64,000 nt of DNA from Dehalococcoidia bacterium (lineage in GTDB: Bacteria > Chloroflexota > Dehalococcoidia > Tepidiformales > Tepidiformaceae): assembly GCA_009841435.1 (NCBI GenBank), contig VXLW01000120.1:18155-82154 (forward strand). The letters are read 5' to 3'. A program made the translations under genes and the position numbers. How positions within the stretch are numbered: position 1 is the stretch's first letter; each line of letters begins with the position of its first letter. The notes under the pieces are model-generated. The model was not told the origin of the DNA. It did no database searches and saw nothing but the letters and a program-made list of their open reading frames with translations. Below, one piece after another: positions 7,801 through 17,164 of the stretch.

Positions 7801-8277
7801 ATGGCAGCCGTGAGCAGCACACGCCGCCCCCTGCCGCCGACACGCGGCGGAGCCGTCCGGCGCGACGCGTCGCGCGCGGCGGCGAGCTGGACAGACGTGC
7901 TCATCGCCCTCGCGGCGACGGCGCTGGCGATGGCGGTGTTCGTCCTCATCGCGACCTTCGCGGGCGAGAACGTGGCCGGCGAAGAGGCGGGTCGGTTCTG
8001 GGCGCTGCTGTTCGCGGCCGGGCTCGGGCTTTCCGGGGTGTTCCTGGGGATGCTGGGGCTGTTGCTGCTGGGCGAGGGGGCTCGAGAGGGCGGCCGCTAC
8101 CTGGTTCCGGTCGCGACGGGCATCGCGACGGGTGCGATCGTGGGGGCGCTGGTGCTGGACGGGGCGAGCCGCGGAGCGGTGCTCGCGCCGCTGCTTTTGC
8201 TCCTGCTCGCAACGCCGCCGCTGCGGGAAGGGCTGGGGTGGCTGATGCGGCGCGGCGCCGGAAGGAGGGCGCGATGA
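7801..8277 (+). CDS. Small polytopic membrane protein between carA and carB
   Basis: 158 residues with a basic N-terminus (~30 residues) followed by about four hydrophobic segments: 'VLIALAATALAMAVFVLIATF', 'FWALLFAAGLGLSGVFLGMLGLLLL', 'GIATGAIVGALVL' and 'APLLLLLLAT', ending in an Arg-rich tail. I do not recognise a family. It starts on the base after the preceding stop and overlaps carB by 4 nt (ATGA), so it belongs to the operon. A role in uracil or aspartate transport is not supported, since it is much shorter than known permeases. Confidence 0.75.
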   Translation: MAAVSSTRRPLPPTRGGAVRRDASRAAASWTDVLIALAATALAMAVFVLIATFAGENVAGEEAGRFWALLFAAGLGLSGVFLGMLGLLLLGEGAREGGRYLVPVATGIATGAIVGALVLDGASRGAVLAPLLLLLLATPPLREGLGWLMRRGAGRRAR

Positions 8278-11200
8278 CGAAGCCGGAAAGCGTCCTGATC
8301 ATCGGCTCCGGGGCGATCGTGATCGGGCAGGCCGCGGAGTTCGACTACGCCGGCACGCAGGCCTGCAAGGCCGTGCGCGAGGAGGGGGTGCGCAGCATCC
8401 TCGTGAACTCGAACCCGGCCACGATCATGACCGACCTCGACGTGGCTGACGCCGTCTACATCGAACCGCTTACGGTGCCGACGATCGAGCGCATCATCGC
8501 GCGGGAGCGGCCGGACGGCCTGCTCCCCACGCTCGGGGGCCAGACGGGCCTCAACCTCGCCGTGGACCTCGCGAACGCGGGGATTCTCGAGAAGTACAAC
8601 GTGAAACTGCTGGGCACGCCGCTGGAGTCGATCCGGCGAGCGGAGGACCGGGAGCTGTTCAACGACCTGCTGGCGAAGATCGGCGAGCCCGTGCTCGAGA
8701 GCGAGCCCTGCGAAACGGTCGAGGCGTGCGAGGCGGCGGCGGAGCGGATCGGGCTGCCGGTCGTGATCCGACCGGCCTACACACTTGGGGGCACGGGCGG
8801 AGGCATCGCGTTTACGCCGGAGGAGCTGCGCACGATCGCGACGAGCGGCCTGGCGGCAAGCCCGATCACGCAGGTGCTGGTCGAGCGCTACCTCGGCGGC
8901 TGGAAAGAGGTCGAGTACGAGGTGATGCGGGACGGCGCGGGCAACTGCGTGACGATCTGCAACATGGAGAACCTCGACCCGATGGGCGTCCACACGGGCG
9001 ACTCGATCGTGGTCGCGCCCTCGCAGACGCTGACGGACAAGGACTACCAGATGCTGCGCTCAGCGGCGCTGCGCATCATCGACGAGCTCGGCATCGAGGG
9101 CGGCTGCAACATCCAGTTCTCGATGGCGCCGCGCAAGGACGTGCGCGACTGGGAGGGCGACCCGAGCGAACCGCTTCCGTACTTCGTGATCGAGGTGAAC
9201 CCGCGCGTCTCGCGCTCGTCGGCGCTGGCCTCGAAAGCGACGGGGTACCCGATCGCGCGGGTGGCGGCGAAGATCGCCTGCGGGAAAACGCTCGACGAGA
9301 TCCCGAACGCGGTTACGCAGCGCACTACGGCGGCGTTCGAGCCGGCGCTGGACTATTGCGTCGTCAAGATTCCGCGCTGGCCGTTCGACAAGTTCGCCCT
9401 GGGCGATCGGGGGCTGGGCACGCAGATGAAGGCCACCGGCGAGGTGATGGCCATCGACCGCACCTTCGAGGGGGCGCTGAACAAGGCGGTGCGCTCGCTC
9501 GAGTTCGGGCGCCGCACGCTGCTCTGGGAGGACGCCGCGTGGCGCGACAAGGCAATCGATCTGCGAGCCACCGACACGCGCCTCTGGGCGCTGATGGCGG
9601 CGCTGCGGCGGGACGTGCCGGTCGCCGACCTCGCGACGGAGACGGGTGTCGACCCGTGGTTCCTGGAACGGCTGCAGCGGATCGTCGGGGTCGAGCGCCG
9701 GCTGCTCTCGGAGCCGCTCGACGCCGAGCTGCTGCTGGAAGCAAAGCAGATGGGGTTCAGCGACGAGATGGTGGGACAGCTCGCCGACCGGCTCGCGGAG
9801 CACGTGCGGGAGCTGCGCCTCCAGCTTGGGATGCGACCGGTCTACAAGATGGTCGACACCTGTGCGGCCGAGTTCGATGCGTTCACGCCCTACTTCTATT
9901 CGACCTACGAGCAGGAGAACGAGGCGACGCCAGAGCCGGGAGTCTCGACGGTGGTGCTGGGGAGCGGCCCGATCCGGATCGGGCAGGGGATCGAGTTCGA
10001 CTACGCGAGCGTGCACGCCGCCTGGGCGCTGCAGGACGCGGGCCGTCGCGCAATCCTCGTGAACTCGAACCCGGAGACGGTCTCGACGGACTTCGACACG
10101 AGCGACCGGCTGTATTTCGAGCCGCTGGACGAGGAGGCGGTACGGAACATCCTCGAGAACGAGGCGGGGGAGACAGGGGAGACGCCGACGAGCATCGTGC
10201 AGTTCGGCGGGCAGACGGCGGTGAACCTGGCGGAGCCGCTGTGGCGGGCGGGACAGGGGATTATCGGGTCGAGCGCGGAGGCGATCGACACGGCCGAGGA
10301 CCGCGAGCTGTTCGAACGGTTCCTGCAGAACCTCGGCATTCCCCAGCCTCCGGGCGCGGCGGTGCGCACGCTGGAGGAGGGGCTGAAGACAGCGCAGACG
10401 ATCGGCTACCCGGTGCTCGTGCGGCCTTCGTACGTGCTCGGGGGGCGGGCGATGGAGATCGTGCAGAACCCACGCGAGATGGTGGGGTTCCTCGCGCAGG
10501 CGGCAGAGGCGGCGGAGGGGCGGCCGATCCTGATCGACAAGTACCTTGAGGGCCGGGAGGTGGAGGTGGACGCGATCTGCGACGGCGAGCGCGTCCTCAT
10601 CCCCGGGATCATGGAACACATCGAGCGCACGGGGGTGCACTCGGGCGACTCGATGGCGGTCTACCCGCCGGTTCACCTCGACGAGGAGGAGCGGGAGACC
10701 ATCTGCCACCACACGGAGCAGATCGTGCTCGGCATGGGGGCGATCGGGCTCACGAACATCCAGTACGTGGTGCTCCCCCGGGATGCCTCCGGCCAACCGC
10801 AGGTGTACGTGATCGAGGTGAACCCCCGGGCGAGCCGCACGGTGCCGTTCATCTCGAAAGTGACCGGCGTGCCGATGGTGCAACTGGCGGTGCGAGCGAT
10901 GTGCGGTGAGTCGCTGGAGAGCCAGGGCTACGAGGGCGGCCTCTGGCCGGAACGGAACCTGGTGGCGGTGAAGGCCCCCGTCTTCTCGATGTCGAAACTG
11001 GCCGAGGTCGACACGTACCTCGGGCCGGAGATGAAAAGCACGGGCGAGGTGATGGGCATCGACAGCGCCTACGAACCGGCGCTGGCGAAGGCGCTCGTCG
11101 CCTCGGACCTCGCGCTAGAGCCGGGAACGCCCGTGCTCCTCTCGTTGAGCGACCAGACGAAGGCGGAGGCGCTGCCGCTTGTCCACGCGCTGCACGACGC

Positions 11201-11525
11201 GGGCTGCGACCTCTACGCGACCGAAGGCACGGGGGCGATGCTGGACGCACTCGGCATCCCCTCGACGGTGGTGACGAAGGTGCTGAGCGGCGCTCATCCG
11301 AACGTGGTGGACGTGATCGAGGACGGCTCCGTCCGCTGCGTGCTCAACACGTCCGAAAACCGCATGACGGGTTCGCTGCGGGACGGGTTCCACATCCGGC
11401 GGGCGGCGGCGGAGAAGCGCATTCCCTGCTTCACGTCGATCGACACAGCACGGGCGGCCATCGAGACGATGCGCGGGACCGTGACGCCGGCGGTCGCCCG
11501 GCTGGACGAGTACGTGGCGCGATGA
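8274..11525 (+). CDS. carB: Carbamoyl-phosphate synthase large subunit
   Basis: 1083 residues, full length. Two homologous ATP-grasp halves (about 1-545 and 546-940) each begin with a biotin-carboxylase-like fold ('IIGSGAIVIGQAAEFDY' and 'LGSGPIRIGQGIEFDY'). A C-terminal MGS-like allosteric domain follows (from ~950), ending near 'CFTSIDTARAA'. It makes carbamoyl phosphate from bicarbonate, ammonia channelled from CarA, and two ATP. The start is ATG 8274, preceded by GGAAGGAGG; the longer frame from 8238 is part of the previous gene. Its end overlaps pyrK by 4 nt. Confidence 0.98.
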   Translation: MTKPESVLIIGSGAIVIGQAAEFDYAGTQACKAVREEGVRSILVNSNPATIMTDLDVADAVYIEPLTVPTIERIIARERPDGLLPTLGGQTGLNLAVDLANAGILEKYNVKLLGTPLESIRRAEDRELFNDLLAKIGEPVLESEPCETVEACEAAAERIGLPVVIRPAYTLGGTGGGIAFTPEELRTIATSGLAASPITQVLVERYLGGWKEVEYEVMRDGAGNCVTICNMENLDPMGVHTGDSIVVAPSQTLTDKDYQMLRSAALRIIDELGIEGGCNIQFSMAPRKDVRDWEGDPSEPLPYFVIEVNPRVSRSSALASKATGYPIARVAAKIACGKTLDEIPNAVTQRTTAAFEPALDYCVVKIPRWPFDKFALGDRGLGTQMKATGEVMAIDRTFEGALNKAVRSLEFGRRTLLWEDAAWRDKAIDLRATDTRLWALMAALRRDVPVADLATETGVDPWFLERLQRIVGVERRLLSEPLDAELLLEAKQMGFSDEMVGQLADRLAEHVRELRLQLGMRPVYKMVDTCAAEFDAFTPYFYSTYEQENEATPEPGVSTVVLGSGPIRIGQGIEFDYASVHAAWALQDAGRRAILVNSNPETVSTDFDTSDRLYFEPLDEEAVRNILENEAGETGETPTSIVQFGGQTAVNLAEPLWRAGQGIIGSSAEAIDTAEDRELFERFLQNLGIPQPPGAAVRTLEEGLKTAQTIGYPVLVRPSYVLGGRAMEIVQNPREMVGFLAQAAEAAEGRPILIDKYLEGREVEVDAICDGERVLIPGIMEHIERTGVHSGDSMAVYPPVHLDEEERETICHHTEQIVLGMGAIGLTNIQYVVLPRDASGQPQVYVIEVNPRASRTVPFISKVTGVPMVQLAVRAMCGESLESQGYEGGLWPERNLVAVKAPVFSMSKLAEVDTYLGPEMKSTGEVMGIDSAYEPALAKALVASDLALEPGTPVLLSLSDQTKAEALPLVHALHDAGCDLYATEGTGAMLDALGIPSTVVTKVLSGAHPNVVDVIEDGSVRCVLNTSENRMTGSLRDGFHIRRAAAEKRIPCFTSIDTARAAIETMRGTVTPAVARLDEYVAR

Positions 11526-12286
11526 TCCGCGAAGAGGCGACGGTCCTCTCGAACGAGCCGTGCTACGAAGGCGGCTACGTCATCTGGCTCGATGCACCCA
11601 ACCTGGCGGCGGCGGGACACACGCCCGGACAGTTCGTGATGGTGCGCTGCGCCGCCGAAGGTGGAGATCCCGAGTTCTCACGCGCGTTCAGCTACCACCG
11701 CGCGGAGGAGGGGCGGGTCGCACTGCTCTACACAGTCGCGGGGCGAGGGACGGCCTGGCTGGCGGGGCGCCGCCGGGGGGACACGGTGTCGCTCTACGGC
11801 CCGCTCGGGAACGGCTTCCGGCTTCCCGACGGCTCCGGGAACCTGCTGCTGGTGGCAGGGGGCGTGGGCGTCGCGCCGATGGTTGACCTGGCCGAGGTGG
11901 GGCTGGCCCGGGGGCACCAGGTGACAGCGATGATGGGCGCACGGACGGCCTCGCAGCTCCTGCCGGCCTCGGCCTGGCCGAGCGAGGTCGAGTACGTGGT
12001 GGTGACGGAGGACGGGTCGCAGGGGTTGCGGGGGCGGGTCACGGAGCACCTCGACGAGTACGTGGCGTGGTCGAGCAGGCTGTACGCGTGCGGTCCGAAC
12101 CCGATGTTCGCCTCGATGGCGGAGGCGTTGCGGCAGAACGGTCGGCGCCAGCGTCCCGAGATCCTGATGGAGGAGAACATGCCCTGCGGCTGGGGACTGT
12201 GCTACGGGTGCGCGATCTTCACGCGCCACGGTGTTCGCCTGTGCTGCAAGGACGGGCCGCGGTTCAACCTGTTCGACGTGTTCTAG
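11522..12286 (+). CDS. pyrK: Dihydroorotate dehydrogenase B electron-transfer subunit
   Basis: 254 residues: an FAD-binding domain, NAD-binding domain ('LLVAGGVGVAPM') and a C-terminal [2Fe-2S] cluster with Cys at about 222, 227, 230 and 241/242 ('CGWGLCYGC' then 'LCCKDGP'). In class 1B enzymes PyrK passes electrons from dihydroorotate via PyrD to NAD+. The FAD motif usually reading RPFS appears as RAFS. No pyrD or pyrF follows; the next gene is recA. The partner must therefore be elsewhere, or the protein serves another oxidoreductase. Confidence 0.9.
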   Translation: MIREEATVLSNEPCYEGGYVIWLDAPNLAAAGHTPGQFVMVRCAAEGGDPEFSRAFSYHRAEEGRVALLYTVAGRGTAWLAGRRRGDTVSLYGPLGNGFRLPDGSGNLLLVAGGVGVAPMVDLAEVGLARGHQVTAMMGARTASQLLPASAWPSEVEYVVVTEDGSQGLRGRVTEHLDEYVAWSSRLYACGPNPMFASMAEALRQNGRRQRPEILMEENMPCGWGLCYGCAIFTRHGVRLCCKDGPRFNLFDVF

Positions 12287-12300
12287 TCAGGCCGAAGAGG

Positions 12301-12330
12301 TTGCGTACATACGTTCTAGTGCCGTAGCAT
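12301..12330 (+). promoter_or_regulatory. recA promoter with Gram-positive-type LexA box
   Basis: TTGCGT (12301-12306), an 18-nt spacer and TAGCAT (12325-12330) form a plausible sigma-70 promoter. Within the spacer, CGTACATACGTTCT (12304-12317) matches the B. subtilis LexA/DinR consensus CGAACRNRYGTTYC at 12 of 14 positions. A repressor there would block the promoter. It lies 31 nt before recA, the expected place for an SOS operator. Confidence 0.65.
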
Positions 12331-12360
12331 TGCCTTCCAACACAAGGGGAGGGACACCCC

Positions 12361-13440
12361 ATGGCCCAGACGGCGAAGCAGGAAGCGGATCGGAAACGCG
12401 CGCTGGACCTGGCCCTGAGCCAGATCGAGAAGCAGTACGGCAGCGGCGCCATCATGAAGATGGGCGACGCGACCGCCAACATGACGGTGGGCGCCATCTC
12501 CACGGGATCGCTCTCGCTCGACATCGCCCTCGGCATCGGCGGTCTGCCACGTGGCCGCGTCACGGAGATCTACGGACCGGAATCGGCGGGCAAGAGCACC
12601 CTCGCCCAGCACGTCATCGCGCAGGCGCAGCGCAGCGGCGGGGCCGTCGCCTACATCGACGTGGAGCACGCGCTCGACCCCTCCTACGCCCAGGACCTCG
12701 GCATCAACACGGAAGACCTGCTCATCAGCCAGCCGGATACGGGCGAGCAGGCGCTGGAGATCTGCGAGGCGCTCGTGCGCTCCAACGCCATCGACTGCAT
12801 CGTGGTGGACTCGGTGGCGGCGCTCGTACCGCGCGCCGAGATCGAGGGCGAGATGGGAGACTCGCACGTCGGGCTTCAGGCCCGGCTCATGTCGCAGGCG
12901 CTGCGGAAGCTGACGGCGACGATCTCGCGCACGAGCACGGCCGTCGTCTTCATCAACCAGCTGCGGGAGAAGGTCGGCGTGGTGTTCGGCAACCCGGAGG
13001 TGACGCCGGGCGGGCGGGCGCTCAAGTTTTACTCGTCCGTGCGCATCGACCTCCGCGCCATCGAGAGCATCAAGAAAGGCACGACCGTCGTGGGGCGCCG
13101 GGTGCGAGCCAAGATCGTGAAGAACAAGGTGGCGGCGCCCTTCCGCACGGCGGAGTTCGACATCATGTTCACGGCGCCGCGCGGCATCAGCCGCACGGCG
13201 GACGTTGTCGACCTCGGCGCGGAGTCGGGCATCCTCACGAAGTCGGGGGCGTTCTACAGCTACGGCGACCTCCGCATCGGCCAGGGCCGCGAAGCGGCGA
13301 AGGCGTTCCTGTACGAGAACCTCGACATCCTGGAGGCGATCGAGCGCGAACTGCGGCTTGAGGCGGGTCTGCCCGTGGCGGACGAGGGTGAGGCCAGTAG
13401 CGAGGCCGTCGATACGGCGATGGCGGCCGGAGCATCCTGA
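12361..13440 (+). CDS. recA: Recombinase A
   Basis: 359 residues, standard RecA: forms filaments on single-stranded DNA, promotes strand exchange and triggers LexA self-cleavage. Walker A is 'GPESAGKST' (72-80), Walker B is '[12 protein letters not shown]', loop L1 lies around '[21 protein letters not shown]', and '[17 protein letters not shown]' precedes loop L2. The acidic C-terminus is short. GGGGAGGGA upstream is the ribosome-binding site. It begins a run with recX 8 nt downstream and has its own likely SOS promoter. Confidence 0.99.
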   Translation: MAQTAKQEADRKRALDLALSQIEKQYGSGAIMKMGDATANMTVGAISTGSLSLDIALGIGGLPRGRVTEIYGPESAGKSTLAQHVIAQAQRSGGAVAYIDVEHALDPSYAQDLGINTEDLLISQPDTGEQALEICEALVRSNAIDCIVVDSVAALVPRAEIEGEMGDSHVGLQARLMSQALRKLTATISRTSTAVVFINQLREKVGVVFGNPEVTPGGRALKFYSSVRIDLRAIESIKKGTTVVGRRVRAKIVKNKVAAPFRTAEFDIMFTAPRGISRTADVVDLGAESGILTKSGAFYSYGDLRIGQGREAAKAFLYENLDILEAIERELRLEAGLPVADEGEASSEAVDTAMAAGAS

Positions 13441-13448
13441 GCGGTTCG

Positions 13449-14108
13449 ATGTCCCCGGATGAACGGGACGGACCTCCCCGGGTCACGGCGATCAAGCGGC
13501 GGCCGGAGGGGCCTGCCGTGCTGACCACAAGCGACGGCGAAACCGTCATCGTGCATGCGGAAGCGCTCAAGCTGGCGGGGATACGCGAAGGAGACATCTT
13601 CGACCACAAGGCACGAAAGAAGCTGGACCTTGAGAAGTACCGCCAGACTGCGCACAACGGAGCGCTCCGTCACCTGTCGCGCCGACCCCGCAGCGAGAAG
13701 GAGTTGCGCACGTACCTGCGGCAGCGGCGCATCCCAGCGGACATCATCGAGGAGGAAGTGGAACGGCTGCGGGGGGCGGGTCTGGTGGACGACGAGGCGT
13801 TCGCGGAGTCCTGGGTGGGGGAGCGGCAGGCGAGCGCGCCCCGTGGGCAGCGCCTCCTGCGCTACGAGCTGCTCGGAAAAGGCGTTCAGGCCGAGGTGGC
13901 GGACGAGGCGGTGTTGTCGGTGGACGACCGGACGGCCGCCCTGGCGGTGGCCAGGGGGCGGGCGCACCGGCTGGCGGACCTCGAATTCCGGGTGTTCAGC
14001 CAGCGGCTCGGGGGCTTTCTGCGGCGTCGCGGGTTCGCCTACGACGACATCCAGGAGGCGGTACGAACGGTCTGGAACGAGACCGTGCCGGAGTCGGAGC
14101 GGCGGTAG
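13449..14108 (+). CDS. recX: RecA regulatory protein RecX
   Basis: 219 residues, a modulator that caps or inhibits RecA filaments. The conserved RecX three-helix repeats are visible: 'ALRHLSRRPRSEKELRTYL', 'VERLRGAGLVDDEAFAESWV', and 'FLRRRGFAYDDIQEAVRTV' near the end. An N-terminal ~55-residue region ('ITAIKRRPEG', 'LTTSDGETVIVHAE') is typical of longer Gram-positive-type RecX. Its position 8 nt after recA confirms the call and implies co-transcription. Confidence 0.93.
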   Translation: MSPDERDGPPRVTAIKRRPEGPAVLTTSDGETVIVHAEALKLAGIREGDIFDHKARKKLDLEKYRQTAHNGALRHLSRRPRSEKELRTYLRQRRIPADIIEEEVERLRGAGLVDDEAFAESWVGERQASAPRGQRLLRYELLGKGVQAEVADEAVLSVDDRTAALAVARGRAHRLADLEFRVFSQRLGGFLRRRGFAYDDIQEAVRTVWNETVPESERR

Positions 14109-14148
14109 GGGCACGCCCTCGGGTGGCGCTCATTGCACCATGAAAGCT

Positions 14149-14178
14149 TTGACGGCTTCTTGGCAAGACACGTACCAT
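14149..14178 (+). promoter_or_regulatory. Candidate promoter for rny
   Basis: TTGACG (14149-14154) and TACCAT (14173-14178) with an 18-nt spacer lie in the 140-nt gap before rny, giving a leader of about 65 nt. Prediction by eye. Confidence 0.4.
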
Positions 14179-14248
14179 CGCCCGAGAGCGGCGTACCGCC
14201 GCTTTGGGAAGACTATGTCGCAACCTGCGATTCACCTGGAGCACGACC

Positions 14249-15778
14249 ATGCCGGCGATCATTGCCGTTATCGCCGGCCTCGTGGGCATTCTGATCGGGA
14301 TCGGCGTGGGCTACATCCTGCGCCGCCGCTCTGCGCAGCACTCATTGCAGCAGGCGGAGGAGGACGCCCGGCAGATACTCTCTGAGGCCGAAACCAAGAG
14401 CCGCGAGCTTGAGCTGGAAACCAAGGAGGAAGCGCTCAAGCTCAGAAACGAAGCAGAATCCGATATCCGCGAGTGGCGTTCGGAACTCTCGCGGACGGAA
14501 AACCGCCTCTCCCAGCGCGAGGAGAACCTGGACCGCAAGGCCGAGGGGATCGATTCGCGCGAAATTGCCCTGCAGGACCGCTCAGAGGCGCTGCGCGCTT
14601 CCGAGGACGAGATCGCCGACCTGCGTACGGAGCACGAGCGCGCGATCGAGCGGGTCAGCGGCCTCAGCCGCGAGGAGGCTCGCGCGCAGCTGCTCGCGGC
14701 CGTCGATGATGAAATACGGGACGAAGCAAGCCGCCGCGTCCGCGAGATGGAGCGCGAAGCGGAACAGACCGCAGCAACGCGCGCCCGCAAGGTGATTGCG
14801 ACGGCGATCCAGCGGTACGCAGGCGAGGTGACGGCGGAAACGACCGTCTCCGTCGTGCCTATCGGCAGCGATGACATGAAGGGGCGCATCATTGGGCGCG
14901 AGGGGCGCAACATCCGCGCCATCGAAGCCGCGACGGGCGTGGACCTGATCATCGACGACACACCCGACGCCGTGACTATCAGCTCGTTCGACCCGGTGCG
15001 GCGCGAGGTTGCACGGGTGGCGCTTGCCGGACTCGTTCAGGACGGGCGTATCCACCCGACCCGGATCGAGGAGGCGGTCTCGAAGGCGCAACGCAACGTC
15101 GAAACGACAATGGCCGAATCGGCCGAGGCCGCGGCGACGGAGGCCGACGTACTCAACCTGCACCCCGAGGTGATGAAGACCTTCGGGCGGCTGCGCTACC
15201 GCACGAGCTACGGCCAGAACGTCATGCGCCACTCCGTGGAGACGGCGCACATCGCCGCGATGATCGCGCGGGAGGTGGGCGCGGACGAGGACATCGCCCG
15301 CGCGGGCGGCTTCCTGCACGACCTCGGCAAAGCCGTCGACCACGAGGTCGAGGGCACGCACGCGCTCATCGGGGCCGACATCGCGCGGCGCTACCGCGTC
15401 CGCGAGGAGGTCGCGCACTGCATCGAAGCGCACCACGAGGAGGTCGAGCTCGGCACGGTCGAGGCGGTCATCGTGCAGATGGCGGACGCTATCAGCGGCG
15501 GGCGCCCCGGCGCCCGGCGCGAATCGCTCGACAGCTACGTGAAGCGCCTGGAGACGCTGGAGCAGATCGCGAAGGACCAGAAGGGCGTGGAGCAGGCATT
15601 CGCCATCCAGGCGGGCCGTGAGCTCCGCATCGTTGTCAGCCCCGAGCAGGTCGACGACCTCGAATCGATGCGCATCGCGCGCGACGTGAGTCAGAAGATC
15701 GAGGAGAGCGTCGACTACCCGGGGCAGATCAAGGTGACCGTCGTGCGCGAGACGCGCGCGACCGAGTACGCGCGCTAG
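14249..15778 (+). CDS. rny: Ribonuclease Y
   Basis: 509 residues: membrane-anchored endoribonuclease that starts mRNA decay. Order: N-terminal transmembrane helix (about 3-24), a long charged coiled coil (~28-190), a KH RNA-binding domain with 'KGRIIGREGRNIRAIE' (~210-225), and an HD domain with metal ligands in 'MRHSVETAHIAAM' (H328) and 'FLHDLGK' (H357-D358). The start ATG 14249 places the membrane helix at the N-terminus as in all RNase Y; the upstream in-frame ATG at 14204 would bury it. A PHP phosphoesterase follows 8 nt later. Confidence 0.96.
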   Translation: MPAIIAVIAGLVGILIGIGVGYILRRRSAQHSLQQAEEDARQILSEAETKSRELELETKEEALKLRNEAESDIREWRSELSRTENRLSQREENLDRKAEGIDSREIALQDRSEALRASEDEIADLRTEHERAIERVSGLSREEARAQLLAAVDDEIRDEASRRVREMEREAEQTAATRARKVIATAIQRYAGEVTAETTVSVVPIGSDDMKGRIIGREGRNIRAIEAATGVDLIIDDTPDAVTISSFDPVRREVARVALAGLVQDGRIHPTRIEEAVSKAQRNVETTMAESAEAAATEADVLNLHPEVMKTFGRLRYRTSYGQNVMRHSVETAHIAAMIAREVGADEDIARAGGFLHDLGKAVDHEVEGTHALIGADIARRYRVREEVAHCIEAHHEEVELGTVEAVIVQMADAISGGRPGARRESLDSYVKRLETLEQIAKDQKGVEQAFAIQAGRELRIVVSPEQVDDLESMRIARDVSQKIEESVDYPGQIKVTVVRETRATEYAR

Positions 15779-15786
15779 GCGGCGTC

Positions 15787-16650
15787 GTGGCGACCGGTGA
15801 CTTCCACCTGCACAGCACTGCTTCGGACGGGGTCCGCAGCCCTACGTGGGTGATGGAGACGGCGGCGGCCAACGGCGTGCGAACGCTGGCGCTGACCGAC
15901 CACGACACGACGGAGGGGCTGGCGGAGGCGCGGGCCACCGCGGAGAGGGTGGGGCTGCGCCTCATCTCCGGCATCGAGCTAAGCGTCGACATCGACGGGG
16001 CGGATGCGCACTTGCTCGGCTTCGGGTTCGACATCGGGCACGGGCCGCTACAGGCGTACCTGAGCGAGCAGCGCGAGGGCCGCGTTGGGCGAATGAAGCG
16101 CATGGTGCGCGTGCTGGGCGAACACGGAGTCTCCATCGATGCCGAGCGCGTGCAGGAGATCGCCGGTGATGCGAGCGTCGGGCGACCCCACGTGGCGCGA
16201 GCGCTCGTGGAGGCGGGATACGTCGGGAGTGTTGCCGAGGCGTTCGGTACCTGGCTCGGTGACGGCAAGCCCGCCCACATCACACGCGACCGGCTGACGC
16301 CGGCGGAAGCGATCGCGCTGCTGCACGAAGCGGGCGGGGCGGTCTTCGTGGCGCATCCCGTGTACCTCGGAGACGACTACGAGGAACGCGTGACCGAACT
16401 CACGGGGATGGGACTCGACGGCATCGAGACGTACTACAAGTTCTACGACGCGGAAACCATAGCCGCGCACGAAGCGCTCTCGGAGAAGCTCGGGCTGGCC
16501 CGCTCGGGAGGGAGCGACTACCACGGGCTGGGCAATCCGAATGACCGCGAGATCGGCGACATTCCTTTCGAGGACAGCGCCGTCGCGGAGTTCGTGGCCT
16601 TCCTCGAAGAGCGCGCGGTCCCCGGGCTCGCGCAGGCGGGAGCATCCTGA
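15787..16650 (+). CDS. PHP-domain phosphoesterase (TrpH/RNase AM-like)
   Basis: 287 residues with a complete PHP metal centre: 'DFHLHSTASDG' (H7, H9), 'LTDHDTTEGL', an inner 'SGIELSVD', 'VFVAHPVY' and C-terminal 'SGGSDYHG'. Close relatives (YciV/RNase AM) remove mononucleotides 5'-3' from short RNAs or hydrolyse 3',5'-nucleoside bisphosphates. GTG start at 15787, 8 nt after rny. Pairing with RNase Y fits a role in finishing RNA decay, but that is inference. It overlaps fabZ by one base (TGATG). Confidence 0.85.
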   Translation: MATGDFHLHSTASDGVRSPTWVMETAAANGVRTLALTDHDTTEGLAEARATAERVGLRLISGIELSVDIDGADAHLLGFGFDIGHGPLQAYLSEQREGRVGRMKRMVRVLGEHGVSIDAERVQEIAGDASVGRPHVARALVEAGYVGSVAEAFGTWLGDGKPAHITRDRLTPAEAIALLHEAGGAVFVAHPVYLGDDYEERVTELTGMGLDGIETYYKFYDAETIAAHEALSEKLGLARSGGSDYHGLGNPNDREIGDIPFEDSAVAEFVAFLEERAVPGLAQAGAS

Positions 16651-17099
16651 TGGACGTGAACCTGAGCGCCGACGAGATCGAGCAGATCATCCCCCACCGC
16701 TACCCGATGCTGCTGGTCGACCGGATGGTCGAGATTGAGGACGGGGCGCGCGGCGTCGGTATCAAGAGCGTGACCGCAAACGAGTGGTTCTTCGAGGGGC
16801 ACTTCCCCGGGAACCGGGTGATGCCGGGCGTGCTCATCGTGGAGGCGCTGGCGCAGGTAGCGGCGATCACGCTGCTGCGGGACGTGGACCAGGCCGGGAA
16901 GATCCCGATGTTCGGGGGCATCGAGAAGATGCGTTTCCGGCGTCCGGTGACTCCGGGCGACCAGCTGCGGCTGTCGTTCACACTGGAGCGGATGCGGGGC
17001 CCGGTGGGGCGCGGGGCGGTCGAGGCGAGCGTCGACGGGCAGGTGGTGGCGGACGGCACGATCTCGTTCGCGCTGGTGGAGAACCCGACCGGCCAGTAG
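16650..17099 (+). CDS. fabZ: 3-hydroxyacyl-[acyl-carrier-protein] dehydratase FabZ
   Basis: 149 residues, single hot-dog fold, typical FabZ length. It dehydrates 3-hydroxyacyl-ACP in type II fatty-acid synthesis. The opening 'IIPHRYPMLLVDRM' and catalytic pair His51 ('GHFPGNRVMPG') and Glu65 ('LIVEALAQ') are intact. No other fab gene is adjacent; the start is translationally coupled to the PHP gene. Confidence 0.95.
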   Translation: MDVNLSADEIEQIIPHRYPMLLVDRMVEIEDGARGVGIKSVTANEWFFEGHFPGNRVMPGVLIVEALAQVAAITLLRDVDQAGKIPMFGGIEKMRFRRPVTPGDQLRLSFTLERMRGPVGRGAVEASVDGQVVADGTISFALVENPTGQ

Positions 17100-17148
17100 G
17101 GCTGCTCACACCCCCTCACGGTCCGTTACCGGAGGCGTCCGGGGCGTC

Positions 17149-17157
17149 TGCTAGCAT
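17149..17157 (+). promoter_or_regulatory. Extended -10 promoter, leaderless start of the zinc-finger membrane gene
   Basis: TGC plus TAGCAT (17152-17157) ends 7 nt before ATG 17165. It includes the ATG at 17156, which argues that the second ATG is the real start. No ribosome-binding site precedes either ATG. Confidence 0.45.
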
Positions 17158-17164
17158 GGAGTCG

